64,000 nucleotides of DNA from Anaeromassilibacillus sp. An200 (GTDB lineage: Bacteria; Bacillota; Clostridia; Oscillospirales; Acutalibacteraceae), in assembly GCF_002160025.1 (NCBI RefSeq), contig NZ_NFJU01000014.1, positions 21,508 to 85,507 of the forward strand, read 5' to 3'. A model generated the notes under the pieces. That model worked only from the letters and a program-made list of their open reading frames with translations, was not told the origin of the DNA and ran no database searches. Of the stretch, positions 24,880 to 33,644 are shown piece by piece (position 1 is the first letter of the stretch; every line of letters begins with the position of its first letter). Position numbers and translations under genes: made by a program.

Positions 24880-26164
24880 AGGGAGAAACGACGAGGCCTG
24901 GGAGGCCATTTTCGAGCGCTGGGACGTGCCGGGCACGGTGGAGCGCGAGGGCGGCTTTGTGATCTCCGCCGATCAGATCCGCGAGTACCGCGAGCCGCGC
25001 CTGATGGCGAAGTTCGATCACAGGGTGAACCTGCCGGACGTGTTTTTGCAGCATTCGCTGGCGATTCTGCCTGTGACGCGCGGGGATTATCTGATCGGCC
25101 CGTTTGAGGCATACTGCCGGTTTGAGGAGAGCGCGGCGGCGGTGCGGCGCTTTTCGCTGCCCGCGTCGCTCGAGAGCCTGGACGGCGGGCGGATCCCGAG
25201 TGAGTCCATCGCGGTCAACTGCGCGGCGGCTTCGGGGATTCTGGCGGATTTCCTCGGCGAGGAAACGCTGGTGCCGACCGTCTCCGGGCGCATGAATTCC
25301 GACCGCTTTTCCTTTTCCATCCAAAGCGCGGACGGCCGGGAGCTCCCCGTGCAGGTCGACCATGCGCAGATTGAGATCGACGCGGCGTTTGAGGGCGCGA
25401 ACAGCCTTGCGCTGATCGAGGCCAAGCGCGATCTCTCCGAGGATTTTCTGGTGCGTCAGCTGTATTATCCCTTCCGCGTATGGAGCGCCCGGGTGCACAA
25501 GCGCGTGCGCCCCGTGTTCCTGATCCATTCGAACGGCCTGTTCCGGCTGTATGAATATGAATTCACCGATCCGTCGTGCTATAATTCCCTGCGGCTGGTG
25601 CAGCAGAAAACCTACAGCTTGGAGGACACGGACTTCACCCGCCGCGACCTGCTTGACGTGCTGCGTGAGACGCCGCGAAGCGAGGAGCCGGATGTGGCTT
25701 TCCCGCAGGCGAACAGCCTGGAGCGTGTGTTTAACCTGTGCGAGCTGCTGCAGGCCCAGCCGATGACGCCGCAGGAGGTGACAGCGGCGTATGATTTCAC
25801 GCTGCGGCAGGCCGGGTATTATACGGCGGCAGCGCGCTTTCTGGGGCTGGTGAAGAAGGACGGCCCCTGCTTCCGTCTGACGCAGGAGGGCCGCCGGATT
25901 CTGGAGCTCAGCTACCGCAAACGGCAGGCGGCGCTGTGCTCGCGCATGGCGAGAAGCCTTGCCTTCCGCGAGCTGCTGAACCTTGGCGCGCACAAGCCCG
26001 AGCCTGTGACCGCCGAGGAAGCGCGGGAGCTTCTGCGGCGTGCGCGTCCGCCGGAGGTGTGGAGCGAGGAAACGCTGACGCGCCGCGCTTCCACCGCCGT
26101 GAGCTGGGTCAACTGGCTTCTGCGCCCGCAGGGTGAGGAGGAGCAGCAGCTGACGTTTTTCTGA
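24872..26164 (+). CDS. Probable type II restriction endonuclease (PD-(D/E)XK fold)
   Basis: 430 residues. A PD-(D/E)XK-like nuclease core is visible at about residues 163 to 200: Asp170 in QIEIDAAFEG and Glu183-Ala-Lys185 in LALIEAKRDL, followed by QLYYPFRVW. The C-terminal ~180 residues read as winged-helix modules (LVKKDGPCFRLTQEGRRILE), possibly for DNA recognition. The gene starts inside the end of the methylase gene. I recognise the architecture of type II restriction proteins of the two-domain DUF6996/6997 kind but not a named enzyme. Its recognition site is presumed to equal that of the methylase. Confidence 0.75.
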   Translation: MSKGRNDEAWEAIFERWDVPGTVEREGGFVISADQIREYREPRLMAKFDHRVNLPDVFLQHSLAILPVTRGDYLIGPFEAYCRFEESAAAVRRFSLPASLESLDGGRIPSESIAVNCAAASGILADFLGEETLVPTVSGRMNSDRFSFSIQSADGRELPVQVDHAQIEIDAAFEGANSLALIEAKRDLSEDFLVRQLYYPFRVWSARVHKRVRPVFLIHSNGLFRLYEYEFTDPSCYNSLRLVQQKTYSLEDTDFTRRDLLDVLRETPRSEEPDVAFPQANSLERVFNLCELLQAQPMTPQEVTAAYDFTLRQAGYYTAAARFLGLVKKDGPCFRLTQEGRRILELSYRKRQAALCSRMARSLAFRELLNLGAHKPEPVTAEEARELLRRARPPEVWSEETLTRRASTAVSWVNWLLRPQGEEEQQLTFF

Positions 26165-26182
26165 ACGAGGGATATAGAACAA

Positions 26183-26214
26183 GACCCCCTTGCGGTGTGA
26201 ATCGCAAGGGGGTC
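26183..26214 (-). terminator. Terminator between the endonuclease and the foldase gene
   Basis: GACCCCCTTGCG (26183-26194) pairs perfectly with CGCAAGGGGGTC (26203-26214). On the minus strand it is followed by TTGTTCTATAT, so it best serves the foldase gene; it may also stop the plus-strand transcript. Confidence 0.8.
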
Positions 26215-26229
26215 AAATTGTGTCTGGAT

Positions 26230-27339
26230 TTATTCCGCTGCGGAGCTGCTGGCGGGTGGGGTGAAGGTGTAGAATTCGGAAGCGTGGTAGGTGGCGATGG
26301 CGGCATCGTTGAAGGTGACGCCCTCATAGGACTCGATTCCGGCCTTCACCATGTCGAGGTATTCCTCCGATTTCATGCTGGAAAGCAGGGTCTGGCGGTT
26401 GCCCTCCTGGCCGATGTAATCGTCCGCGGAATCTGCCACATTGTTCTTGCGCACAACCACGATTCCCTTGCTCAGGCCCGTGACCTCAAAGCAGCGGACC
26501 TCGCCGTTCTGCATTTCATCGAGGTTTGTCTTAATCTCGGAGGGGAAGGAGGAGTTGATATACTCTCCGTCCACCAGCTGGTTGGACAGCTGCTCATCCT
26601 CAGAGGAAATGACGGTCTTGAAATCCTCTGCCGCTTCCTCCATCGTCATTTCGCCCGCGTTGATTTTCTCCGCGTAGCCTTCAAACAGCTCGCGGCGGGC
26701 GGCGGTTTCCTCCTCCGTCATCGTGGTGTCTTCCTCGTCGCCGGTCAGCTCGCCGGAGGTCTTATAGGCCAGAGAGGAGAAGATATAGTCGAAATCATAG
26801 TAGGTTTCTTCGAAATACGCGCGCAGCTCGTCGTCGCTGACAGCCTTTTCGCCGCCCTCGCCATAGATGGTGTTGAACAGCTTGGTGTACATCATATTTG
26901 CCTCGCCGTAGGCGATCTCAAAGGATTCCTGGGAGACGTACTTCTTGACGGAAGCCGGGATATAGCCCCATGCGGCCGCGGCGTTGCTCTTGCCCTGGGC
27001 CTTCTCCTCGTCCGTCAGCGATGCGCCGAGCGCGTCAAGCTGATCGCGCAGGTAGAAGTATTCCTTCGTGTAGCGCATGGCCTCGTCACGGATCCAATCC
27101 TCGGCGGGCTGGCCGTCGATCTGCTGCTCCAGCAGGGAGACAGAGCTGTCCACGCCCTCCTGCTGCTGTGCCGCGGCGATCGCGGAATAGAAGTTGTAAA
27201 CGTAAACGCCGACGGGGAGACGCTCCCCATCCTTTTCCACGCTCCAGCTCTGGTCGGCAGTGGAGCAGGAGGCCGCTCCGAAGGCGGTCAGAACGGCGAG
27301 CAGCAGGGCTGCAAGCTTTTTCTTCATTTTCATTTTCAT
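26230..27339 (-). CDS. PrsA/SurA-like lipoprotein (peptidyl-prolyl isomerase family)
   Basis: 369 residues. The N-terminus is a lipoprotein signal ending in AFGAASC (lipidated Cys25), so the protein is anchored outside the cell. The helical N-terminal half (DEAMRYTKEYFYLRDQLDAL) and the Glu/Asp-rich middle resemble SurA/PrsA-type foldases, which help exported proteins fold. The parvulin active-site residues are not clearly recognisable, so isomerase activity is uncertain. CGGAG lies before the ATG at 27339. It has its own promoter within the end of the GT2 gene. Confidence 0.8.
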   Translation of the reverse strand: MKMKMKKKLAALLLAVLTAFGAASCSTADQSWSVEKDGERLPVGVYVYNFYSAIAAAQQQEGVDSSVSLLEQQIDGQPAEDWIRDEAMRYTKEYFYLRDQLDALGASLTDEEKAQGKSNAAAAWGYIPASVKKYVSQESFEIAYGEANMMYTKLFNTIYGEGGEKAVSDDELRAYFEETYYDFDYIFSSLAYKTSGELTGDEEDTTMTEEETAARRELFEGYAEKINAGEMTMEEAAEDFKTVISSEDEQLSNQLVDGEYINSSFPSEIKTNLDEMQNGEVRCFEVTGLSKGIVVVRKNNVADSADDYIGQEGNRQTLLSSMKSEEYLDMVKAGIESYEGVTFNDAAIATYHASEFYTFTPPASSSAAE

Positions 27340-27395
27340 GACTCAACTCCGAAATCAAATTGAAATTCTGCCGGAAAATCCGGCATTGGCTCTCT

Positions 27396-27424
27396 ATTAT
27401 ACCCTTTTTTCTTCCTGTTGTCCA
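27396..27424 (-). promoter_or_regulatory. Promoter of the foldase lipoprotein gene
   Basis: On the minus strand TGGACA, 17 bases, TATAAT. The -10 overlaps the GT2 stop codon. A small GCCGGA/TCCGGC hairpin (27370-27384) lies in the leader. Confidence 0.65.
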
Positions 27425-28395
27425 GAAGAGGGCGCGGCGGAATCCAAGGGGAAGCCGGCTTTTTCCTCTATGCGGTAGCGCGGGCGGGCCTTGACCTCGC
27501 TGTAAATTTTCCCCACATAGCCGCCCACAACGCCCACGCACAGAAGCTGGATGCCGCCGAGCAGCCAGATCGAGCAGATGATCGCCGTCCATCCCGCCAC
27601 AGTCTGGCCCATAAAATGGGAGATCAGCGCGTACAGCAGCCCGAGGATGCTTGCCATCGAGACGAAGATCCCAAGGCGCGAAATCAGCCGCAGCGGGCGC
27701 ACGCTGAAGGAGGTAATCCCATCGAGCGCAAAGGAGATCATTTTTTTGAGCGGGTATTTCGATTCCCCGGCAAAGCGCTCGTGCCGGTCGTAGTAGACAT
27801 AATCGCTGCGGTAGCCGATCAGCGGCACGATGCCGCGCAGGAACAGGTTGACCTCGCGGTACTCAGAGAGCGCGTCGAGCGCGCGGCGGCTCATCAGGCG
27901 GTAATCCGCGTGGTTGTAAACCACATCGACGCCGAGCATGTGCATGAATTTATAAAAGCCCTGCGCCGTGACGCGCTTGAAGGCGGTGTCCGTGTCGCGG
28001 CGGTTGCGTACGCCGTACACCACATCGCAGCCCTCCCGGAATTTCTCCAGAAACTGCGGCAGCACGGACACATCATCCTGCAAATCCGCGTCCAGGCTGA
28101 TCGCGCAGTCCGCGTGCAGGCGCGCTTCCATCAGGCCCGCCAGCAGGGCGTTCTGGTGGCCGCGGTTGTGGGCCAGCTTCAGGCCGCGCACAAACGGGTT
28201 TTCCCGGGAAAGCGACTCAATCAGCGCCCAGGTGGCGTCGCGGCTGCCGTCGTCGACAAAGAGCATCCGGCTTTCCGGGGCGGCCAGCCCCTGCGCCTGC
28301 ATAGAGGAAAGCTGTTCGGTCAGGCGGCGCGCCGTTTCGGGCAGCACCTCCTCCTCGTTGTAGCAAGGGATCACCAGATAAACAATCGAAGGCAA
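27397..28395 (-). CDS. Family 2 glycosyltransferase (polyprenyl-phosphate sugar transferase type)
   Basis: 332 residues. The GT2 domain shows YLVIPCYNEEEVLPE, MLFVDDGSRDATW, AHNRGHQNALLAGL and the metal-binding ISLDADLQDD; two C-terminal membrane segments (LGIFVSMASILGLLYALI and IICSIWLLGGIQLLCVGVVG) follow. This is the DPM1/GtrB/YkoT arrangement, in which an undecaprenyl-phosphate-linked sugar is made at the inner face. The start is TTG at 28395, with AAGGAGG 8 bases upstream. It starts 16 bases after a YfhO-type gene, so the two are co-transcribed and may glycosylate a wall polymer. Confidence 0.9.
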   Translation of the reverse strand: MPSIVYLVIPCYNEEEVLPETARRLTEQLSSMQAQGLAAPESRMLFVDDGSRDATWALIESLSRENPFVRGLKLAHNRGHQNALLAGLMEARLHADCAISLDADLQDDVSVLPQFLEKFREGCDVVYGVRNRRDTDTAFKRVTAQGFYKFMHMLGVDVVYNHADYRLMSRRALDALSEYREVNLFLRGIVPLIGYRSDYVYYDRHERFAGESKYPLKKMISFALDGITSFSVRPLRLISRLGIFVSMASILGLLYALISHFMGQTVAGWTAIICSIWLLGGIQLLCVGVVGGYVGKIYSEVKARPRYRIEEKAGFPLDSAAPSSGQQEEKRV

Positions 28396-28411
28396 AACCG
28401 TTTCCTCCTTT

Positions 28412-31069
28412 TTATGGACGATCTTCTGTGTCTCCGGCAGGAAATTCCTGCGTTTCCGGTTCCGGTGGACTTTCCGCTTCAGGAGCGGGAACGGCCGGAT
28501 CCTGCGGATACGCGGGCTCCTGCATGCCGGAAACGCTCCGGGAAGCCGAATCGCCCTGCTGTGCGGACGCGGGAACCGGACGGCGGGCGGCCGCGCGCGC
28601 CGTGCGGTCAAAGCGGCGGGAGAGCAGCAGGTACAGCACGAGGATCAGCACACCCGCGGCGGAGACAGCCGCGCCGAGCTTCAGACCGGGCGTCTCATAG
28701 GTAAAGCGGATTTCGCTTGTCCCGGCGGGCACCTTCACCGCCATGAAGCCGACGTTCACCTTCTCAATCACAGCCGGTTCCCCGTTGACGGTGGCGGTCC
28801 AGCCGCCCTCCCACGGGACGCTGAAAAAGACCAGCCGTTCACGGTCGCCGGTGAAGGTGGCGGAAAAACCGCTGTTGTCGCGCGAGAAGCTGCTGCACGA
28901 CATGGAGCGGCGGTCGAGACAGTCCTGATAATACGCTTCCTCGGAATACAGGAAGGTGATATCGGAGCCGTCCCCCTCAGACGGGGAAACGATCACATCC
29001 TGCACGCCGGGAACGGAGCCGTCCTCCGTTTCCTCCGGCAGGGAAAGGGTGTCGACATGCGTGAGAAGATCGCCGTATTGTTCGGCCTGCTCGTCGAACA
29101 GCACGAGAGCCTTGAGCAGCACCAGATGGCGGTTCCCCTCGCTCACCGCGTCGTATTCCTCGCGTGTGATGTAGTAATCGTAGGAAAAGCCCATCGGGAT
29201 ATAATATTGGTTCTCCCAGATGTCGAAGCCGTTCTGCGTGGTGTAGTATGTCCAGCCGGGCATCTGCGGATCGCTGCCCTCCGCGCCGCCGAAGCGGTCG
29301 CCCGTGGAAACCGGGTCAAAGAGCCAGCGGCAGGAGGTCAGGGCGCGCAGGCCGTACACGTCCGTTTCCGGCCGGGAAGCCACGTCGCGCTGCACGCCGA
29401 TCGTCGGGTAAAACTCCATGATGGAGCCGGGAACGATGCTGTGGAACGCCTGGATGGTCGGAATCTGCCAGAACATGGCCTGGTTGTCCATGCCGTCGAA
29501 CACGTCGACGCGGCAGTTCTTCGTGTCCGGCAGGGAAATGTCCTTCCCGCCGTTGAGACAGTACGGAATGATATGCTTGTGGGTGTCGTCGCTCTGCGTT
29601 TTGCCCAGCGCGATGAAGAAGATCGAATAGACGACCGTGATCAGCATCGTGCCGCGGATTGCATACCGCAGAAAGCGCCGCTTGCCCCGGCGGATCCATT
29701 TGAGGAGGATTGCCAGCAGCAGAAGGCTCAGAAGGGCGATCGCCACATAGCTCCAGAAGCGCGTGGGATAGTCCTCAAGCCCAAAGGTGATCGTTTCCAC
29801 GCCCTCGGTGTCCGTCGTTTTCTCCCACATCAGGCCGATCGGCAGGGCGATGCCGAGCGTTATCCCGCAGGTGCGGCGCAGAGCCCGCAGCCAGTCGGTG
29901 TGCGGCGTGTCCACGGCCAGCACGGTGGCCAGGCTCATCATCAGCGTGAGCATGTAATACCAGCGCGCGTAATAGCTCGAGTTAAAGAGCTGGAAGGACG
30001 AATTCAGGATCGGCACGAACGCCATGAGGAACAGGATCGGCAGGAACGTTTTGAGCCAGTGGCGGCCGCGCCGGTGCAGGAAGCCGAGCACACCCGTCAT
30101 GCTGAACAGCGGCAGCCACGCGCCGAGGGAGGCCCATTTCGCCTCGCTGTCCGGCGTGAAGTTTGGCCGCGCGGGGATGTCCGGCGGGAAGAAGAAGCAT
30201 TCCAGAATGTGGATGTAGCGCTGGTTCCAGCCGTAGAGAAGGGCGCTCCAGCCGTTGGGAGGATTGTCCACGCGCGGGTTCTGCACCACGGCGAGGATCG
30301 TCGGCACCAGCAGCACGCACGACATGAGCACGCCCACAACGGCTTCGCAGAACAGCAGCAGGAAGTCGCGCAGATTGAGCTTGAAGGAGCGCGTGAACAG
30401 GCGCAGGAAGAAATAGATCAGCGTGAATGTCACCTGACCGACGAAGAAATAATAATTGACAAAGCAGCACAGGAACACGGTGAAGGCAAACACGCCGCGC
30501 CGCCGTGTGGCGATGTATTCATCGAGCGCCCAGAGCATGAGCGGGAAAAAGACGATCGCTTCATGGAAATGGTTGAAAAAGATGTTGTAAACGGAAAAGC
30601 CCGAAAACGCATACAAAAGCCCGCCGAGCACCGCCGCGTCCCCGCGCGTGACGTAGCGCCGGATGTAGTGCGCGCCCGTGGCGGACGCACAGGCGAACTT
30701 GAGAATGAGCAGCGGCCCCATCAGATACGGCACCGCCTGGCTCGGGAAGGGAATCGTCAGCCAGAAGAACGGGCTTCCCAGCAGATAAAAGGTATAGCTG
30801 CCGATGAAGTTCGCGCCGAGATCCGTCGTCCAGCTCCAGCCGAGATTGCCGCTGCGCACGGCGTCATGGCACATCTGGTAGAACGGAACCTGCTGCACGT
30901 TGAAATCCCCGTAAAAGAGGAAATAGCCGTTGTCAAACAGAATAAACGGGATAAAAAAAAGAAAAGCGGTGGCAAAGGCAATCCAGAACGCGCGCAGAAG
31001 ATAGCTGGATCGCCAGCGGTACAGGAGCCGTCCCCTCAGCTCCGCAAGTTGGATCGCATCAGTCGGCAT
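28412..31069 (-). CDS. YfhO-family multi-pass membrane protein (GT-C-like)
   Basis: 885 residues. About a dozen membrane segments in the first ~500 residues (such as FWIAFATAFLFFIPFILF, LLILKFACASATG, LLFCEAVVGVLMSCVLLV) are followed by a ~280-residue extracytoplasmic domain and a last segment (AAVSAAGVLILVLYLLLS) with a Pro/Glu-rich tail. The early YFLFYGDFNVQQVPFY is typical of YfhO proteins. B. subtilis YfhO is needed to glycosylate lipoteichoic acid using a sugar lipid made by a GT2 partner; the downstream GT2 gene fits that pairing. The ATG at 31069 has GGAGG 7 bases upstream. Confidence 0.88.
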   Translation of the reverse strand: MPTDAIQLAELRGRLLYRWRSSYLLRAFWIAFATAFLFFIPFILFDNGYFLFYGDFNVQQVPFYQMCHDAVRSGNLGWSWTTDLGANFIGSYTFYLLGSPFFWLTIPFPSQAVPYLMGPLLILKFACASATGAHYIRRYVTRGDAAVLGGLLYAFSGFSVYNIFFNHFHEAIVFFPLMLWALDEYIATRRRGVFAFTVFLCCFVNYYFFVGQVTFTLIYFFLRLFTRSFKLNLRDFLLLFCEAVVGVLMSCVLLVPTILAVVQNPRVDNPPNGWSALLYGWNQRYIHILECFFFPPDIPARPNFTPDSEAKWASLGAWLPLFSMTGVLGFLHRRGRHWLKTFLPILFLMAFVPILNSSFQLFNSSYYARWYYMLTLMMSLATVLAVDTPHTDWLRALRRTCGITLGIALPIGLMWEKTTDTEGVETITFGLEDYPTRFWSYVAIALLSLLLLAILLKWIRRGKRRFLRYAIRGTMLITVVYSIFFIALGKTQSDDTHKHIIPYCLNGGKDISLPDTKNCRVDVFDGMDNQAMFWQIPTIQAFHSIVPGSIMEFYPTIGVQRDVASRPETDVYGLRALTSCRWLFDPVSTGDRFGGAEGSDPQMPGWTYYTTQNGFDIWENQYYIPMGFSYDYYITREEYDAVSEGNRHLVLLKALVLFDEQAEQYGDLLTHVDTLSLPEETEDGSVPGVQDVIVSPSEGDGSDITFLYSEEAYYQDCLDRRSMSCSSFSRDNSGFSATFTGDRERLVFFSVPWEGGWTATVNGEPAVIEKVNVGFMAVKVPAGTSEIRFTYETPGLKLGAAVSAAGVLILVLYLLLSRRFDRTARAAARRPVPASAQQGDSASRSVSGMQEPAYPQDPAVPAPEAESPPEPETQEFPAGDTEDRP

Positions 31070-31212
31070 GGAAAAACCTCCGGGCGGCGTGAGCCGCAGG
31101 CAGAATTTCACAGAGCAATTTGAAAAAAGCGTGTAACCTTTGCTCCGTCCCGCGCGTGTTGCGGGTAAGGAAGAGACAGGGACGGCGCGCCGCCCCTCAA
31201 ACGAATGTGATC

Positions 31213-31241
31213 ATTATAGCACAGTCTCCCCCAAAGAAAAA
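31213..31241 (-). promoter_or_regulatory. Extended -10 promoter of the YfhO-GT2 operon
   Basis: On the minus strand TTTTTC, 17 bases, TATAAT with TG one base before the -10. It gives a leader of about 140 bases (31070-31205) in which nothing further was recognised. Confidence 0.55.
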
Positions 31242-31262
31242 GTTAAAAAACTGTGACGTCGC

Positions 31263-31291
31263 TTGCAAAATCAGCCCGCTTCCCTTATGAT
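31263..31291 (+). promoter_or_regulatory. Promoter of the yfbR-LCP operon
   Basis: TTGCAA, 17 bases, TATGAT, divergent from the YfhO promoter and ending 62 bases before the CTG start. Confidence 0.65.
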
Positions 31292-31353
31292 AGGAAAGAG
31301 TATGGGCGGTTTTCGGGGGATTTTCCCGAACGATCGCAAAGGAGGGAACGGCC

Positions 31354-31992
31354 CTGCGCCATTTTTTCGCCGTTTTGTCGCGCATGAAGCATATCCGCCG
31401 CTGGGGGCTTATGCGCTGCACCCGGGAAGAAAACCTCTGCGAGCACAGCTTTGAGACGGCGGTGCTCGCCCACGCGCTGGCCGTGCTGCGCAACGAGCGC
31501 TTCGGCGGGAGCGTTTCGCCGGAGCGGGCTGCCGCGCTCGCCCTGTTTCACGACGCCTCCGAGATCTTCACCGGGGATCTTCCCACGCCGGTCAAATACG
31601 ACAACCCCGCCCTGCGCAGCGCCTACGCACAGGTGGAAAGCCACGCGAGAAGCCGCCTGCTCTCCATGCTGCCGGAGGATCTGCGCCCCACCTACCGCCC
31701 CCTTCTGGAGGAGGGCGGGCCGGAAGAAGCGGAGCTGCGCCGCATCGTCAAGGCCGCGGACAAGCTTTCCGCTCTGATCAAATGTATGGAGGAGCGCCGT
31801 GCCGGAAACGCGGAGTTTTCCCGGGCGGAGCAGACGCTGCGCCGCGCCGTGGAGGATATGCGCCTGCCGGAGGCGGACTGCTTCCTCACTGAATTTCTGC
31901 CTTCCTACGCCCTGACGCTCGACGAGCAGGAGGGCGATCCCACTGAAATCACCGAAGGAAAGGATACGGGTTCCCATGAAAGAGAGCTTTGA
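31354..31992 (+). CDS. yfbR: HD-domain 5'-deoxynucleotidase, YfbR type, with apparent CTG start
   Basis: 212 residues if translated from CTG 31354. YfbR removes phosphate from deoxyribonucleoside 5'-monophosphates. The N-terminus RHFFAVLSRMKHIRRWGLMR matches the conserved HFFAxLSRxK...RW start of the family, and that segment lies upstream of the first ATG or TTG in frame. The metal ligands are in CEHSFE (His31) and FHDASE (His66-Asp67), followed by TGDLPTPVKY. GGAGGG lies exactly 7 bases before the CTG, and no ATG, GTG or TTG precedes it in frame. A TTG at 31375 would lose conserved residues. It overlaps the LCP gene by 17 bases. Confidence 0.88.
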   Translation: MRHFFAVLSRMKHIRRWGLMRCTREENLCEHSFETAVLAHALAVLRNERFGGSVSPERAAALALFHDASEIFTGDLPTPVKYDNPALRSAYAQVESHARSRLLSMLPEDLRPTYRPLLEEGGPEEAELRRIVKAADKLSALIKCMEERRAGNAEFSRAEQTLRRAVEDMRLPEADCFLTEFLPSYALTLDEQEGDPTEITEGKDTGSHEREL

Positions 31993-33085
31993 AGAGAAGA
32001 ACGGCCGCAAGCTGCAAACAAAGCCACGGCAGCCGAAGAGCGCCCTGATCCGAAATATTGCCATTCTGGTGCTGAGCGTCGCTTTCCTTGTCACCGGCGT
32101 GACTATGGTATATGCCGAGTCGCTGCTGGGAAGGATCAACACCGTCGTGGACGAAAGCACGGCGGGCGACAACCCCTTTGAGCAGACGAGCGCCGATCCC
32201 GGCACCATCGTGGAATCGAAGCCCGAGGATCACCCCGAGGCCGACGATGAGGGCCTGAAAAAGGTCGGCGGGCTGTGGCACGATGATATGATTGCCAATA
32301 TCCTTGTCATGGGCGTGGACGATTACCAGCCGAACGACCCCGGCCGCACGGACAGCATGATGCTTGTCACCATCGACACGCGCCACCGGCAGCTGAAGGT
32401 GACCTCCTTCATGCGCGATATGTACGTCGCGATCCCGGGCTGCAGCTCCAACCGCATCAACACGGCCTATTCGATCGACGGCCCGTCGCTGCTCGTTTCC
32501 ACCATTGAAGCAAACTTCGGCATTGATATCGACCGCTGGGTGGTGGTGGATTTCTCCGCCTTCAATGAGATCATCGATGCGATGGGCGGCGTGGAGATCA
32601 CCCTGACGCAGGCCGAGGCCGATCTGGTCAACCGCTATTCCGGCGACCCGCGCTGGAACCTGAGCGAGGGCACGTTTGTGCTCAGCGGCGCGCAGGCCCG
32701 CTACTACAGCCGTATCCGCGCCATCGGCGACGACTTTGAGCGCACCGAGCGCCAGCGCAAGGTGTTCGCCGCCATCGTCGACAAATTCAAGGATTCGGAC
32801 ATCGCCACGATCAACAACGTGCTGTACAACACCCTGAACCTGATCCAGACGAATATGAGCCGCAACTACATCCTGAATCTCGCGAGCCAGTCTTTGACGT
32901 ACCTCAACTACGATCTGTATGAGATGCGCATCCCCGGCGACGGGCAGTATGAGGCGGCGTATGTGACCATCAGCGGCACGCGCGCCGCCGTGCTGGTCCC
33001 GGATCGCGAGGCGTGCAGCGAGAGCCTGGTGGACTTTGTGTTCGGAGACGCGGCGGAATATGAGGCCGCGCAGAACGCGGAGTGA
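31976..33085 (+). CDS. LytR-CpsA-Psr (LCP) family protein
   Basis: 369 residues. A basic cytoplasmic N-terminus and one membrane segment (about 24 to 46) precede an extracytoplasmic LCP domain: NILVMGVDDYQPNDPGRTDS, TSFMRDMYVAIPG, NRINTAYSI and YYSRIRAIGDDFERTERQRK, with the Arg/Asp residues that bind the polyprenyl pyrophosphate. LCP enzymes attach teichoic acids or other glycopolymers to peptidoglycan. It overlaps yfbR and has AAGGA upstream. A 150-base gap with a weak promoter follows. Confidence 0.93.
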   Translation: MKESFEEKNGRKLQTKPRQPKSALIRNIAILVLSVAFLVTGVTMVYAESLLGRINTVVDESTAGDNPFEQTSADPGTIVESKPEDHPEADDEGLKKVGGLWHDDMIANILVMGVDDYQPNDPGRTDSMMLVTIDTRHRQLKVTSFMRDMYVAIPGCSSNRINTAYSIDGPSLLVSTIEANFGIDIDRWVVVDFSAFNEIIDAMGGVEITLTQAEADLVNRYSGDPRWNLSEGTFVLSGAQARYYSRIRAIGDDFERTERQRKVFAAIVDKFKDSDIATINNVLYNTLNLIQTNMSRNYILNLASQSLTYLNYDLYEMRIPGDGQYEAAYVTISGTRAAVLVPDREACSESLVDFVFGDAAEYEAAQNAE

Positions 33086-33124
33086 AAACTTGGCAAATCC
33101 GACCAGGAAGCGGACGGAATCCTC

Positions 33125-33153
33125 TGGCTTTTTTCTCCCCTTTGTGCTAGAAT
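33125..33153 (+). promoter_or_regulatory. Possible promoter for darA
   Basis: TGGCTT, 17 bases, TAGAAT with an extended TG. The -35 is weak. It lies 75 bases upstream of darA. Confidence 0.4.
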
Positions 33154-33227
33154 AAGGGCAGCTCCCTCCGGCGGGGTACGCTTTCCCGCCCATTGGGATA
33201 TTTTGTCAGGATTGTGAGGGGTTCTGT

Positions 33228-33551
33228 ATGAAACTGATTTTCGCGATTGTGAGCAACGATGACAGCAGCATGGTGGCGTCCGCGCTGACGAAGAACGGCT
33301 TTTACGCCACGAAGCTGGCCACCACCGGCGGCTTTCTCAAGGCGGGCAACACCACCTTTATCTGCGGCGTCGACGACGAAAAGGTTGACCGCGTGATCGA
33401 CATCATTTCCAAGCAGAGCAGCCGCCGCACCCAGCTGGTGCCGAGCGCGACCACCATGGATGTGGGCATGTACACGTCCTTCCCCGTGGAGGTCACGGTG
33501 GGCGGCGCCACCATCTTTGTCCTGAACGTCGACCGTTTCGAGAAGGTCTGA
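33228..33551 (+). CDS. darA: Cyclic di-AMP receptor, PII-like (DarA/PstA)
   Basis: 107 residues, the usual size. MKLIFAIVSNDDSSMVASAL, GFYATKLATTGGFLKAGNTT and the C-terminal VEVTVGGATIFVLNVDRFEKV are characteristic of the PII-like c-di-AMP-binding proteins (B. subtilis DarA/YaaQ, S. aureus PstA). The long loops hold the nucleotide in the trimer interface. It is the first of darA-holB-ricT, an order kept from Bacillus to Clostridia although yaaR is absent. Its downstream targets are not well known. Confidence 0.95.
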   Translation: MKLIFAIVSNDDSSMVASALTKNGFYATKLATTGGFLKAGNTTFICGVDDEKVDRVIDIISKQSSRRTQLVPSATTMDVGMYTSFPVEVTVGGATIFVLNVDRFEKV

Positions 33552-33576
33552 TTTTCTCAAGCGGCAGCGCCTCCGT

Positions 33577-33608
33577 CCGGCGGGGCGGCCTTCGGGCCGC
33601 CCCGCCGG
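33577..33608. terminator. Strong GC hairpin with TTCG loop between darA and holB
   Basis: CCGGCGGGGCGGCC (33577-33590) pairs perfectly with GGCCGCCCCGCCGG (33595-33608). The TTCG tetraloop makes it very stable, but no U-tract follows, so it may protect an mRNA end or reduce read-through rather than terminate. Confidence 0.6.
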
Positions 33609-33644
33609 GGATCGGGGGCCTTTTGCGCGGAAAGGGGTTGTTCC

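Noticed and set aside
29057..31123. A 688-codon plus-strand frame opposite the YfhO gene
   Set aside because: Charged low-complexity shadow of a multi-pass membrane protein on the other strand.
31375..31377. TTG start for yfbR
   Set aside because: It would remove the conserved HFFAxLSR segment and has no ribosome site at the right distance.
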